Source: Sphaerulina vaccinii (Eukaryota; Ascomycota; Dothideomycetes; Mycosphaerellales; Mycosphaerellaceae). Taken from it: a stretch of DNA of 64,000 bases. Below the pieces are notes generated by a model. That model was not told the origin of the DNA and did not search any database. It saw nothing but the letters and a program-made list of their open reading frames with translations. The position numbers were made by a program, and so were the translations under genes. Shown here one piece after another: positions 9,698 through 22,300 of the stretch; the first letter of the stretch is position 1, and the number at the start of each line of letters is the position of its first letter. The DNA is taken from positions 620,001 through 684,000 of the forward strand of contig JAKUDP010000005.1 of assembly GCA_022570795.1 (NCBI GenBank). The letters are read 5' to 3'.

Positions 9698-10644
9698 ATG
9701 AGCCCTCCCACGGATCGCAAGCAGATCCTCGAAGCATTCCGGGCACAAATCAAAGATGGAAAGCCGATTGTAGGAGCCGGCGCAGGTTCGTGACTGCATA
9801 CTGATCAGCAGTGAAGGATCCAATGCTGAGAACGTATCCCAGGCATTGGTCTCAGCGCCAAGTTCATCGAAGCTGGCGGTGGTGATCTGATCATCATCTA
9901 CAACTCTGGCCGCTTTCGAATGGCTGGACGTGGCTCCTTGGCAGGGTTGATGCCCTATTCCAACGCGAACGATGTCGTTGTAGATATGGCAAAGGAAGTG
10001 ATACCTGTGGTGAAGAAGACTCCTGTGATTGCAGGAGTCTGTGGAACCGATCCCTTCAAGGACATCCCGCGGTTCTTGAAGCAGTTGAAGGACCTTGGTT
10101 TCGCAGGTACGACCACCATCATTGGGTTCTGTTGGAGTGATGCTGATGGTCTGCAGGTATTCAGAACTTCCCCACTGTGGGCTTGATCGATGGGACGTTC
10201 CGCGAGAACTTGGAGGAAACTGGTATGGGCTATGACCTCGAAGTGGACGCCATCAGGACTGCTCATGAGCTGGGCATGTTGACAACCCCATACGTGTTCA
10301 ACGAAGACGATGCAGCGAAGATGACAAAGGCAGGCGCAGATATCTTGGTCGCTCACATGGGTCTGACATCCTCAGGGAGCATAGGTGCCAAAACCGGCAA
10401 GAGTCTAGATGATTGCGTCAAGATCATTCAAGGCATCCGTGATGCTGCTATCAAGATAAATCCCGATATCATTGTGCTTTGCCATGGGGGACCAATTGCG
10501 GCGCCGAAGGACGCGAAATACGTGCTGGAAAAGGTCGGTGGCATTCAGGGCTTCTTCGGTGCGTCGTCGATGGAGCGTCTGCCAGTTGAAGAGGCGATCA
10601 CGAGCATAACAAAGGAGTTCAAGAGCATCGCTATTGGGGCATGA
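9698..10644 (+). CDS. TIM-barrel signal transduction / PEP hydrolase-like protein (Tm-1 C-terminal-like)
   Basis: Three exons: 9698-9785, 9843-10106 and 10157-10644, with introns of 57 and 50 bp. All junctions keep frame and restore conserved runs (VGAGAG-IGLSAKFIEAGGGD and LGFAG-IQNFPTVGLIDG). The 279-residue product is a whole TIM barrel: DLIIIYNSGRFRMAGRGSLAG, PVIAGVCGTDPF, GADILVAHMGLT and ILCHGGPIAAPKD-type strands, ending GFFGASSMERLPVE. The family is called phosphoenolpyruvate hydrolase-like or TIM-barrel signal transduction protein. In tomato Tm-1 it is fused C-terminal to UPF0261; here it is a separate, divergent gene. Its substrate is not known from sequence. Confidence 0.9.
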
Positions 10645-12234
10645 TCTGGTTGTCGTCTTGGTTGTAGGTGGCAGTAGTCTAGCGATCGTCAGTGAAGCGG
10701 TTTTAGCATCTGTTGACGAGCACTGCGTTTCTTCCTCGTCTTGATGGAGTCCTTGGGGATGTCCAGTCCCGACGTAGCTCGTGGCTCTATGCAGGAGATC
10801 GTATTTCCTACATCAGCCACTCACCGCGTAAGTTTGGATTCGCAACAGCTCTTCTTGGTCAGAATTGCTCTCGTGCCCACTTCTGTGCTTCTTACCACCG
10901 GTACGGCATGCAGATGCGGCTGGTTCCCCAGCAAGCTCATTACCGCGCTCGAGCATCGCAGCACAGCACGCCACTCCACGGAGATGTTGATGATGCTGGA
11001 CGGAGAGCAGTGCTGTTTTCGGCGTTTTGTTCGATGGCAAGTTGGTGAGATGAAAGAAGGCACAAGCTCGCATTTCGACGTTTGGGCATTTGAACCCTGC
11101 CGCTTCGAACATCCCGGACCCTTGCATATCATCAAGACGAGTGACATGAAAGGTGCTCCGTTTTTGTTCAGCTCGACGCGATAGGATAGCATTGCTTCTG
11201 TCGGTATTGAGGTCGTGTGAGAAGATGATCAAGGTAATTTTGCCGTTCTCATCATGTTGTTGATGGTGGGAAAGAATGCGTCGAGATCGTGAAGGCCGGT
11301 CATGCTGTCGATACTTTTAGTCCTAGCGCCAGCCTCGAAACGCCACGGATGTCCTGCATGGATCGACGGCTGTCTGCTCGAATGCTGCCACGTCGATCTG
11401 GACTTCGACGCTTTCACAGAGTGCTGGCGGTATAGAATGCAGTGTCGCGGAATTGTGGCCATCAATGCATTGTGACATTGGATATGTTGAGTCTCATGGC
11501 AAATAGAGCGACAGTGGTGGTCATTTTATTCTTGTCGTTGCAGTAGAGAAGTACCAGGATCGTGCACGCTAGGATCATCAGGCTTAGCGCCTAGCGAACC
11601 ACACCCACTCTCTCACTCTCTCTTTGGCAGCAGAGCAGAGCAGAGCTCGTTGGCTGTTGGAGAGTCTCTTCTCTTCTCTCCATCGCACCAGCGAGGTGGT
11701 TTTCTATCACGCTGCTCTTCTCTTTTCAGCTGGACGTGCATCACTCGGACCAACAGGGCAGGATAGCGATTCCTCCTCGAACAACTACCGACAATTCCCA
11801 GCGCATTCTGATATCTTGGCCTTCGACATACTTACGACCCATTACTGTCCGCTGCGCAGTTCGAGGCCAGGCGCCCACTTCCAGCCCGCCAGCCGTTTCG
11901 TTGCGTTGCGTTGCGTTGCGTTGCCTTGCCTTGCACGCAACTTGTGACACACGACAGCGCCCGCCCGCCCTGTTGACCAAATCTCTCACCTGACGCCCTC
12001 TCTGCGTTCAACACCGGATCTGCGACCAGACAACACAATACAGTCGCCAACACCTACACCAAATCATCGTCCTCTACCTGCTTACTTGCAACCCTCCGCC
12101 GAATGCCGATGCACAACAACCTGGACGATTAGGCTCTGCCCACGGCGAAGCGATAGTGGGAGAGGCAACAGCAGTAGCGACAACAGCCTCGTCGGCGGAA
12201 CGTGCAGCACGCGCGTGTGCAGTCTGATGTCGCT
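10645..12234. other. Intergenic region and Med15 5' flank
   Basis: About 1.6 kb. Between 10740 and 11232 three frames (one plus, two minus) are open for more than 120 codons at once, so no one of them is preferred and none resembles a known family. The right third is C/T-rich and probably the Med15 promoter and 5' UTR, with the GTTGC repeat listed separately. Confidence 0.5.
11899..11934. repeat. Pentanucleotide (CGTTG)n microsatellite
   Basis: About five CGTTG units followed by two diverged CCTTG units, in the presumed 5' leader of the Med15 gene. Confidence 0.8.
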
Positions 12235-15200
12235 ATGGAGCAGCCCAACAACAATAATAACATGATGATGCCGAACGGCATGAATCCCATGGGCATGGGC
12301 GGTATGCAGCGGCCACAGCAGGGCAATGCATCACAGCAGATGTATGCGAATATCATCAACGAGCTGAAGAAGGGCACCGACAGGTTCGTGGGCGGGTGGC
12401 AGCAAACACATTCGCTTGGCGACCGCGCAACTCGCATCATGCAGCTGTAAGTTCAGCCTCCCCGTCTTTCTTCTTCACTTTTCACTTTCGTTTGGTTCAC
12501 CTCGACATCACTGCTGTGCCAATCGAGGGCTCCACCTTAACTTTCTTTGTCTCGGAAGCCTCGACCCAACCTCAATCCCACCACTTCCGACCACAACCAC
12601 ACACGATCTTGTGCTGACTTCACCACCTTCACAGTATCAGCCAACTGCGCCTCATTAACGCGGACACGCAGATGTGCCTGGGGATCGCGCAAAAATGGGA
12701 AGTGCGCACTTTTGAAGAGTCTCAGAACAAGGATCAGTACGTGGAGCGCATGGAACAGAAGCTGAACGAGATCCGACAGCGCCGAAGTCAGCAGGCGGGC
12801 AACATATCGCTGGGCGTGAATGGTATGATGCCGGGAAACCAGATGCCCAACAACGTCATGATGCGACCCGGGAATATGATGCCTGGCATGCCTAACATGG
12901 GCAACATGCAGAACATGCAGAACATGGGCAACATGAACGGACTGAATGGCATGAATGGCATGGGCTTTCCGAACAACCAGATGAATGGCCAGAACGCGAT
13001 GTTTCCGGCGCAACTCGCGCGTCCGATGCAGCCTTCACCAGTCAACATGTCCGGCCAGGGCGGAACGATGGACCCCTCGGCACTCCAGATGTCACGACAG
13101 CAATCACAGCAACAGCAACAGCAGACTCAGCAACAGCAGCAGCAGCAGCAGAACACCATGAATCAAACAGGTCAGCAACAAGCGGCGAACATGGCACAAG
13201 GTGGTCAAGCGCAGGCCGGGCAGAACCTCCAAGCCAAGCTTCAACAGCACGCGAGAGTAATCTTCGACTCAATGTCTGACGAACAGAAGAATGGCATTCG
13301 CTCGAGACTTCTGTCGAGTATGAATCCTCAGCAGCGACAAATGATGCAACAGAGCGGCCGCGATCCGTTAATGCAATTTTGCCTTAAGAAGGCTCAGGAG
13401 GCATTCGCGAAAGGTCAACAGCGCACGCAGCAGGTCCCAGGACAACAGAACCCTGGTAACATGCAGATGCAGATGGGCAATAACGTGCAGCGTCCGCCTT
13501 CGCAGGCTGGAGGACAAAATTTCGACGTGTCTGGAATTCTCGGCCAGCAAGCCAATGCACTGAAGCTACAGGATGCTGGTGAGCAGGTTGTTCCAGCGAG
13601 TAATAACAACACCAATAACTTCAACATGGGGCTTGGCAACAACCAGATGAACCAGAGCATAAATCCACAGATGCTGAACAACCAAGGAAGCTCGAGCGCA
13701 CAGAGTGGGAACAATGCCATCAGTCAACAGCAAGCCGCCTTCTTCAACCAGCAACGGAACGCGCAACAGCAGGAGCGGCACCAAAAACAGGCGATGGCGC
13801 AGCAGCATGCTATGCAAGCACTTCGAATGCAGCAGAACCAACTTACAGGACAACCGGGTGGACTCCACGCAGGAAATTCTTTCGGTGGCGCTGCAGCGCC
13901 CAGTCCCGCCATGAACATGCTGAATAGACCCATGGTTCCCCCAGGACAAGTCACACCAGGCACACCACAACCCAACAGACAGCAGCCAATGCCTCAAACT
14001 CCAATGAATGGCGCCAATCAGCTAATGCAGCACCATCAAAACATGGTCAACCAGAACAATCAGCTGCACAATCAGCAGAACCAACAGATGATGCCATCAC
14101 AGGCGCTGCAGGCCAGGTTGAACCGCGTACCGCAAGAGTATCGTGCTCGGCTCGCACAAATGCCTCCGGACCAGATGCAGATGATGCTAGCGAAGATGGC
14201 GAACACCAACAAGCTGCAGAACGGCTCTGGTCAGCCAGGTCAGATGCATCAGCCAGGCATGTCGCTACCAGGCGGCCAGCCAAATCCAAACACGCTGCAG
14301 CAGCAGATGGGCAATGCCAATCCAGGTTTCAACTCTCAGCCGCAATTAAATCAGCCAGCCATGCAGATGAATGCACAGGCGTTGGCGCAGCGTCATCAAC
14401 AGGCGCAGATGAACCGCTTGAAGCAGAATATCATGGACTCGAAACCTTTCCCGAGAAATGTTCTTCAGGGGTTGTCGATTTCTGTGCCTCCACACGTGCA
14501 AAAATGGGCAGAACTGAAGGCACACATCACGCAGAACGCATCTGTAATGCCGCCACACACGCAGGAGAAGCTCCAGCAGATGCAGATCCACTGGTTCCAG
14601 CAACACCCGCAAGAGGTCAATGCCACTATGCAAGCCATTGTCCAGCAGAAGCGTGCGCATGAACAGGCGCAGAATGGTCAGCAGTCACTCATGGGCAACA
14701 ACATGCCACAGCAGGGTTTACCAGCGAATCCACAAGCTCCAACCGCGCAGATGGTGCCGCCAGTCCCTGTGATGGTTCCACCTCAAGCAAATGTCGCGCC
14801 TGGCGGTGCCCAAATCCAGCATCAGGGTTTGCTCGCCATGATGAGACAAATCTCAGCCGAAGACATGCAGAGATGGCGTATGACGGTCGGTCCCAAGGGC
14901 CAGCAACTCTCCGATGATCAAGTTCGGCAAGTCATGGCTAGCCAACGGCTCCAGAGAATGCAGCAGGCGCAGATGCAGCAGGGTCAGAGGCCACAATCTC
15001 AAACTCCGCAGATTCCACGACCTCAACCGGCCAACATGCCCAACGGCGCGCAGGCCCAGCAGCGCATTCCTCAGCCTGGACAGCATCAAGCTGCAGCTGG
15101 CCAAAAGCCGCCTCCGCAGGCCAACGACGATGTCATTGAAATCGCTAATCCGGCAATTACACAGCAGCCACCACAGGCTCCCCCAATGCAGGCCTCCAAC

Positions 15201-17099
15201 TCGCAGCCCCGAATGCCAACGCAGGCGCAAGTCGCACAAATGACTGAAGAACAGAAAGCTGCTTGGATGCAGAAGCGACGACAGCTGGAGGCATTGCGGC
15301 AAGCACAGGCTGCCGGCAATCCAGGCATGGGCATGCCAGCGCCCGGTGCCGCGATGCCGCAGAACGTCCAACAGAAATTACAGAATATGATGCGCGAAGT
15401 CCATGAGACTACTCAAAAAGGCCAACGGGTCAGTCTCGACGCAGAAGGACACGAGAGAGTCCGTGAGAAGCTAAGCAGGCTCTGGAATCCCGTCATGCAG
15501 ATGGCAAGGACGTTTCCGTCGGCCATGAGCTGGGGAATGGAGCAGCAACTTCGCGGCATTATTCGCACCATGTGTATTGTCAAACTCAATGCCAAAGACG
15601 ACCAAGGTACACCCAACGGATACTACGCGGTGACTCAGCAACAGCTTCAGGAGATGGAGCGGTCCGTGGCTACGTACATGAGCGATTTTAAGAATATGCA
15701 ATTACGCATGCAAGTCCAGAAAGGGGCTGCGAATGGTAGTCAACAGCCTGCTGCTCCAACAATGGTACAGGCGACGCCTTCACAACAAGGGCATACTCGC
15801 AAGCCATCAAACATCAAAGCTCCTCCAGCGCCTACCGATGAGAAGAAGTTCGATTGGGCAGCAGCTCAGAGTCCTGGCGTGCCAAAGTATGCAGACGAGC
15901 AGCCTGTGCTTACCCGAGATGGGCTCAAGTTGCCTCCTCAGAAGAAGCGCAAGCCCAACCAGCCTCCTAGTCAAGTCACGACTCCTGCTGCGCCTGTTGG
16001 CACTCCTGTGCCTGCAGGTGCAAGTCCTGCTATCGGCAGTGGCAAGACACAACAGAGCCCTGAGCAAATCAGAAAGAACGCAGAACAAGCCCAGGCTGCG
16101 GCTGACCGCGAAGCGGAGCTTAAGAAATTCCGATGCAAAGACATTGCTTGTGAACACTCATTGCGTGGCTTCGATACCGAAGCACAGCTCAACGAGCACG
16201 ACATGGCTGAGCATCAACAACCCGAGAATGCTCTGGATTTCTTCCTCAATAGCGCTACGAAGGCACTTGAGGTTGACGATCAAGGCAATTCCATTGCAAA
16301 GGCGGACGTGCCTGACGCCAAAGCCACTCCTGCCGCCGCCGCACCGCCCACCAAGCCGCGTCTTACTGTCAAAGATCTGCAGCCGAACGAGCTCACTAAG
16401 CAAGAAGCCGAGCAGCTCAAGAAGAACTTGGTTCCTGCATCGGTCAAGCAGAAACTTGCCAAGAAGCAAGCAGACGCTGATTTGCCAAGTGGCAAGGATA
16501 AGGAGGCGGAGAAAGAGCAGACCATGCGAGATGCCATGTCACAGAAGCTGAACATTCCAATCTCCACAGCCGAGCCAACTATGGCAGGCGCAGAGGTGCA
16601 AGACGAGGACATGTTCGATCTCGGCCTCGCAGGCTACGACGCTGACGGCTTCGACCTCTTCGGTTTGGAATCCAATCAGATGTCCAATGACTGTTTTGAG
16701 GAGATGGTCCGCATGGGTCCATCAGCATTTGAGCCTGTCGACGGCGACTTGAGTGCGTGGCGCATGGTTGAGGATCCTGAGTTGACAGACTCGTCGCACG
16801 AAAATACCCCAAGTGATGGTTCGCAGAGCAGCCACGCTAGTGATGTGAGCCAGAGCGATACCATGCGTTTCGTGATAAGCTGTGAGAACGACAAGTGGGA
16901 TCCTTTCGGAACAGGAGATTGTGGGATTGCACAGAGTATGCTGCCACTCTATACACAGATCAAGGACATGATGGCCGACGCTAGCTCAGCGGATGGCAGC
17001 CTTAGTCCGAAGAAGAGAAAGGCGATTGAAGATGTCTGGGATGCGCCAGTTCGAGATTTCCTCGACAACGACTTCTTTGGCGCACAGAAGCAGAATTAG
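12235..17099 (+). CDS. MED15: Mediator complex subunit 15 (Gal11-like)
   Basis: Two exons, 12235-12446 and 12635-17099, with a 188-bp intron; the product is 1558 residues. The start is the ATG at 12235 (MEQPNNNNN); the open frame upstream lacks another ATG. Residues about 35-125 form the KIX-type activator-binding domain: QMYANIINELKKGTDRFVGGW, RATRIMQLISQLRLIN and MEQKLNEIRQRRSQQ. The exon junction falls inside it. Much of the rest is low-complexity Met/Asn/Gln/Pro sequence with poly-Gln near codon 225, as in Gal11. A C2H2-like segment (FRCKDIACEH...EHDMAEH) lies near residues 1235-1262. Med15 is a Mediator tail subunit that receives signals from activators in the nucleus. Family call is strong on KIX and layout, while the Gln/Met repeats alone prove nothing. 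Confidence 0.85.
13096..13152 (+). repeat. CAG/CAA poly-glutamine tract within Med15
   Basis: A run of CAG and CAA codons interrupted by ACT, encoding about 16 glutamines. The mix of CAA and CAG is typical of a stable low-complexity coding repeat. Confidence 0.85.
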
Positions 17100-18201
17100 A
17101 GTGCCAGACGAAGAGAAGGAGAGGTGTATATGCGGATGTGATTTTTTGATGGTTTAGCGTTGGCGTTCCTTTCCAGCACAAGACATCCGCGAAGGGCTCG
17201 GTAGGATGTTTGATCGATGTGATTTTGATTGCATATGCCAGGCGACGAGCGACGGTGTTGGAGCGCTTTGCTTTTGAGTCATTCATGATACCCTTGGAAA
17301 CCACTGTCGTGGTTCATCAGTCAGTATATAGAGAAGTAAAGGAACAAACGTATAAGACTCTCGCAATCATCCATTCGTACTTTGCTCTCCTTTCGCCTGC
17401 CCAAAGTCACCTGCTTGAGCTATTCGCAAAAGTCATGTAGAAGTAAATTCGTCTATCGATTCGACGATCGTACAAGTCCAGTGGCAAGACCAGTACTTCG
17501 ACTGCCATTGCTTGACAAACTGGCAATGATGTTCGCAATTTGAGCTAGTAAGCTACCAGGCCGCGATAGCGGCAGCTCCTACATAGCGATGGCGATTGCT
17601 TTGCTACCCAGATCCTTATACTTCACGCCTTCGAAACCATTGACTACAAACATGCCAGGTAATAAATACTTATCCTAGGACTCAAGGCTGTCTCTTCAAT
17701 TCGTCGAAAATACGTCGTGTCCCAGTAATTTTGGGCAACCCTAAGATACATCCTCCTAACTGGCTATTTTGCACCTACACCATATCGGACCCTTACGAGA
17801 TGTTTATGGGCGTACGCATTGAGCGGGTAAGTACTGACGGGTGAGTCTGGGTCTCGCCCGGCCGCTGTGACTGCAGGCGGCCTTTGAGACACCGAGACAA
17901 GCAGAGTCCGAATATTCGCTTTCAGCTATATTTGTTGCTTCATGAATGCAGACACGCGAGGACGATGTGCACTGTGATACGAGGATTGGGACGACGATGA
18001 GAGCAGATGATGCAATTGTGATTCGTATCTTGGCTCAAGTCAAGCTACATTGGGCCACCACTCTGCCAGAGGCGGATGAAGCATTGGCGATCGCCTAATT
18101 CAGACCGACACAGTCGTGCATTTATGCTACTCTAGCTTTTTTTCAGTCCTCATAACCTCATGACCAGCGAACAATGCATGTTATACATCGAGCTGATGCA
18201 C
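17100..18201. other. Intergenic region between converging Med15 and RPS2
   Basis: A stretch of 1.1 kb of 3' flanking sequence. No gene supported; the ORF at 17210-17440 has no recognisable motif. A near-palindromic CCCAGTAATTTTGGG occurs at about 17721-17735, without any other transposon-end signal. Confidence 0.5.
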
Positions 18202-19129
18202 CTAGTAGCGCTTGCCGTCACGGAGGACGTCAGAGTACTCCTCGAGTGGGGAGCGGGTGAGCTTGGTCTCCTTCCAGAGGTTAGGAGTGAGGAAACCGTA
18301 GGTGTTGGTGATGGCGACGAAGGTGGCCTTGAGGGTGTTCTCGAGGGTCTTGGTCGATCCGGAAGAGGCGGTGTAGATGTCGTTGACACCAGCCAACTGC
18401 AAGAGACGCTTGACAGCTGGGGAGGCAACGAGACCAGTACCACGTGGAGCTGGGATGAGCTGTGAAGTGTCAAGTCAGTCATCGAACAGATGTGTGTGAG
18501 GCGTGATGGACTTTTACTTACACGAACAGTGACGGAACCACACTTGCCAGACTCCTTGACTGGAATGGAGTGTGGGTCACCGAGATTGGTACCCCAGTAA
18601 CCACGACGGATTGGCACAACAGACAGCTTAGCAATGATGATTGCTGCGCGGATGGCAGTTGCGACTTCCTTGGAGGTCTTGATTCCGAGACCAATGTGTC
18701 CCTCGCTGTCTCCGATGACAACGATGGCCTTGAATCGGGTACGCTGACCAGCACGAGTCTGCTTCTGGACTGGCTTGATCTGTGATGAGTGTATCAGTAT
18801 ATTGTCCGGGCCAATGCCATTGTTGTATGCCTGACCTTCATAACCTCATCCTTGAGCTTTGGCAGGAAGAAGTCGACGATCTGGTACTCCTTGATAGGGA
18901 GCGAGTGCAGGTAGATCTCCTCCATGCTCTTGATCTTGCCGGCCTTTACGAGACGACCGAGCTTGGTGACTGGCTGCCACTCCTTCTCGTCGCTCTTTGC
19001 GCCGCCACGGCGTCCACGGCCGCGACCACGTCCTCGTCCGCCACGATCACCACCACCGCGGTCACCACGCGAGCCGAATCCGCCACCACGGGCACCAGAA
19101 GCTGGAGCTGCACCACCTCGGTCTGCCAT
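18202..19129 (-). CDS. RPS2: 40S ribosomal protein uS5 (Rps2)
   Basis: Three exons: 18836-19129, 18522-18779 and 18202-18459, with introns of 56 and 62 bp, both phase 0. The product is 269 residues. An N-terminal RG-rich tail (GRGRGRGRRGG), a known methylation target in Rps2, precedes the eukaryotic uS5 core: WQPVTKLGRLVKAGKI, the S5 RNA-binding block QTRAGQRTRFKAIVVIGD, HIGLGIKTSKEVATAIRAA, GYWGTNLGDPHSIPVK and the C-terminal PRGTGLVASPAVKRLLQLAG. It is part of the small-subunit mRNA entry site and helps decoding fidelity. It is divergent from the kinetochore gene KNL1 over 252 bp. Confidence 0.97.
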
Positions 19130-19381
19130 TGTTGCTGTTGTGTTGGGAGTCGTTGGGTGGTTTGGCAGAGAATTGATGTTCGAAGTTCAGAACAGAGCCG
19201 CACAGAATTTGAGAAAGACGAGGAGTGGGGCCGGAGCTTGGCATCACTTTTCGCCGATCGATCTCGGCTAGCTCCGCTCTTGCAATGTTTACATGTTTAC
19301 CTCTGACGCGACAACCACTTCACACGTTTCTACCATATTATACACTGCTCGACAGCAGCACTCGACATCGCCACCGCCACT
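19130..19381. promoter_or_regulatory. Shared divergent promoter of RPS2 and KNL1
   Basis: 252 bp lie between the two start codons. The half next to KNL1 has several pyrimidine tracts. A TATA-like ATTATACA sits about 40 bp upstream of the KNL1 start, but no site can be assigned with confidence. Confidence 0.45.
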
Positions 19382-22300
19382 ATGGCAGACAAGGAGAATG
19401 TGGCCCCGACCACTAGTAGCGACCCGCTGCAGCGATTGAGTGCTCTCTCGCCGTCACTGAAGAAGGCCACCCGCAAAGGCCGTAGCAAGAGCATTGGACC
19501 AGGCGCATTGGACGAACCGGAAGCACCCAAGCTCAGCGCAAAAGATCGAAGGAAGTCAGCATTTATTCCTGCGACCAAGAGCATATTGTCCAAAGATGAG
19601 GAGTCGGCGAGAGCGGCGCGCCGCAAGTCGATGGCTAATAGACGCGTCTCTTTTGCGCCGGAAGCCACGCTGCATACCTGGGACATTGTGATGGACAATC
19701 AGGAGCACACTACATCTACAGATTCAGACGGAACCATGCGACGCGCCTCTCAGTTCAGCCCGGCGCCAGACTCAGATGCAGAGGCTTCAGCGCAAGAGGA
19801 AGAGGATAGGGAATTGCTCGGGTCTGAGGACGAAGCAAGCACCAAGAAATCCAGGCGTAGCTCCGGAATACCACCTATGAACTTCAACAACCCCGAGGAT
19901 ATCTACTCCAGCGGCATGAGCGGGAGCGAAGAAGAGTCCAGCAGCGGTGAAAGTGAAGGAGAAGAGTCGGAAGATGATGAAGGTACTGCCATGAGTCTAG
20001 ACGTGGATGACGCTACTATGGTCTCACGTGCAGGAAGCGACGGCAGCACTGGATCTAGCGAACGCTTGGAAGCGTCTCTCAAGGCTGCCGCGCGATTGGC
20101 TGGCACACGTGGCATTGAGTACGATGAATTCGGTGATATGTCTATGGAGGTAGCGGAGGAAGAAGTCACGAATGCAATGCAACCTTGGGCACTTCGCAAT
20201 GGGCTCGAGAAGATTGGATCTGCAAACATGGATCAGGAGAACGTCAATCCCTTCTCTCCAGCTTTCAGCGAAGTGGTAGCAGCCCAGGAAGAATCTTTGG
20301 GAAATGACGAAACACAGGATATGAGCATGGATGTGACTAGAGCGGTTGGAGGCATCATGAAAGCAGCTAGATCCGCGGAGCAGTATAGCTCGCCTAGAAG
20401 TGAAGGAGATGGTACGATGGATCTCACGCAAGCAGTTGGGCGGATAACAGGCCAGAAACGGAGACGTTCCACCACGGATGATGGCTCACCTGGAGCTGTG
20501 GTTGCTCCAGCCCCATCGAAACGAAGGCGATCGTCCGTTGCAAGGACTTCGATGGGCGACGATACCATGGACCTTACTATGGCGGTTGGTGGCATCCAAA
20601 ACACGACAATGCCAGACCGTAGGCGAAGCCTGCGAGGCAGACGATCTTCTGGCATGGCATCCGACACGTCTGACGCGACGATGGACATCACACGCGCTGT
20701 GGGAAGCATCAAGGCCACCATTACTGAAGGCGTCGAAAGCAGCTTCGCTGGGGACGAGGAGCTCTCAATGGAGCTAACCACAGTCATCGGAGGCATCAGA
20801 GATTTGTCTAAGCCGACGTCCAAGGATGGATCGCGACCGAGTACGCCACAATCATCGCAGGGAACTCAGGCCCCTGAAGCAGCAAATGTCACGCCAAAGG
20901 GCCAGGAGCGCTTCAAGAACACGCCGGATCTTGGTGCGAAACAGCTTCTCGCTCCCGTGCTGGAGTCTGCGAAGAAAGGTTCATCGCCTGCTCCCGTGCG
21001 TGGAGCACTGTCGCCCATGAGACTTTCGCAATCGCCAAGGCAGTCCGGCAGCCCAGCAGCACTGCAACAGCGCCTTACGAGCTCAGCTGCGCGATCACCG
21101 AGACGCGACGAAATCACCTACCCGAGACTGCCTGCGCTGTCGCAGCATCAGTCACCAGTGCGGACACCCACGTCGAGTCCGAAACGACGCCAGACTCGCA
21201 GCAGCGGCGATAGCGAACAGCACCAAACTGATTCACGGCTGCATTCATCCAATCAATCACCAATAGCACAGAAGCAGCTGCGCACCTCGCCCAACAAGGT
21301 GTCCGCGATCACGCCAGAGAAGTCTAGTGGGTCGCAAGATGATACGCGTTCCCTCCACGACACGCTGAAGCTCATGACCACACCCAGAAAAGAGGTTCTG
21401 AAGCATACTACGCCCAAAAAGACTCCAGCTAAACAGATGTCACCCGTGAAGCCTAACACGCCTCGCGGGAGACCCACACCAAAAGGAAGCATATCCGTCT
21501 TGCCATCTCCCGTCAGACACCTGCACGAGGATCTGGAGCGTATAAGAGCAATTGGAAAGCAGCAGGAGAATATTGGCCTTCAGGACTTTCTCAACAAAGC
21601 TGGCATCCGATTCATGGACCTTACAACCACCAAGAGGAGATTGACTGTTGCTCCGCCTTCGAAGACTAAGAGCTTCTCGCAGAGCGAGACTGAAGAAGTC
21701 GGTCTAGAGGACGGTGTCGTTGCTGCAGCGTGCGTTGTGCCCGAGCTTGAGCTATATCAGCACGCATGCCACGAATTGAAACGCTTTACGAAGGAGGGAA
21801 AGCAGGTTATTGCCGAGCTGGAAGAACAGACGCTACTGGAGCAACCACCACTCATTCAATCGTACGCGCACGCCCCGCCAGACAGGAAGCTGACACTTGA
21901 TGCGCAAATGCGCGACATGAAAACAAATGCTCGACTGCGGAGCAAGGAGATGTGGTATGCTTGGCGCAGCCAACTCCTTGAAGAGCTCATGGGTGGGTTG
22001 TCGAAGATTGGCGAGGGCCTCATCCGAGACGATGAAACCATAGCTCATGCTGAGGAGGTGCTCGGCCAAGTGCTACCTCCACTGCTGAAGCAACACGAGT
22101 CTCTCATGCATGAGGCTGCACAGCTCGAACAGACTGCCAATGCTATCCCTGAAGAAGAAAAGGAGCAGCTCAAGGACACGCGTGAGAGCCTGACTGCTGT
22201 CAACTCTGACCTAGCTGAGAAGCGAGGTCTGCTAGAGCAGCTCCGGAAGCAGGTCGAGGAGCGAAACAACACCATAGAGCATCTTCATGACAGTAAAGTC

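Noticed and set aside
10741..11232. Overlapping ORFs of 123-147 codons on both strands
   Set aside because: Several frames are open at once over the same bases, none has a recognisable motif, and there is no splice or neighbour support.
12202..12234. Upstream in-frame extension of Med15
   Set aside because: The extension begins with GTG; the first ATG in frame is at 12235, which is used.
17721..17735. Near-palindrome CCCAGTAATTTTGGG as a possible transposon end
   Set aside because: No partner end, target duplication or A/T-rich interior nearby.
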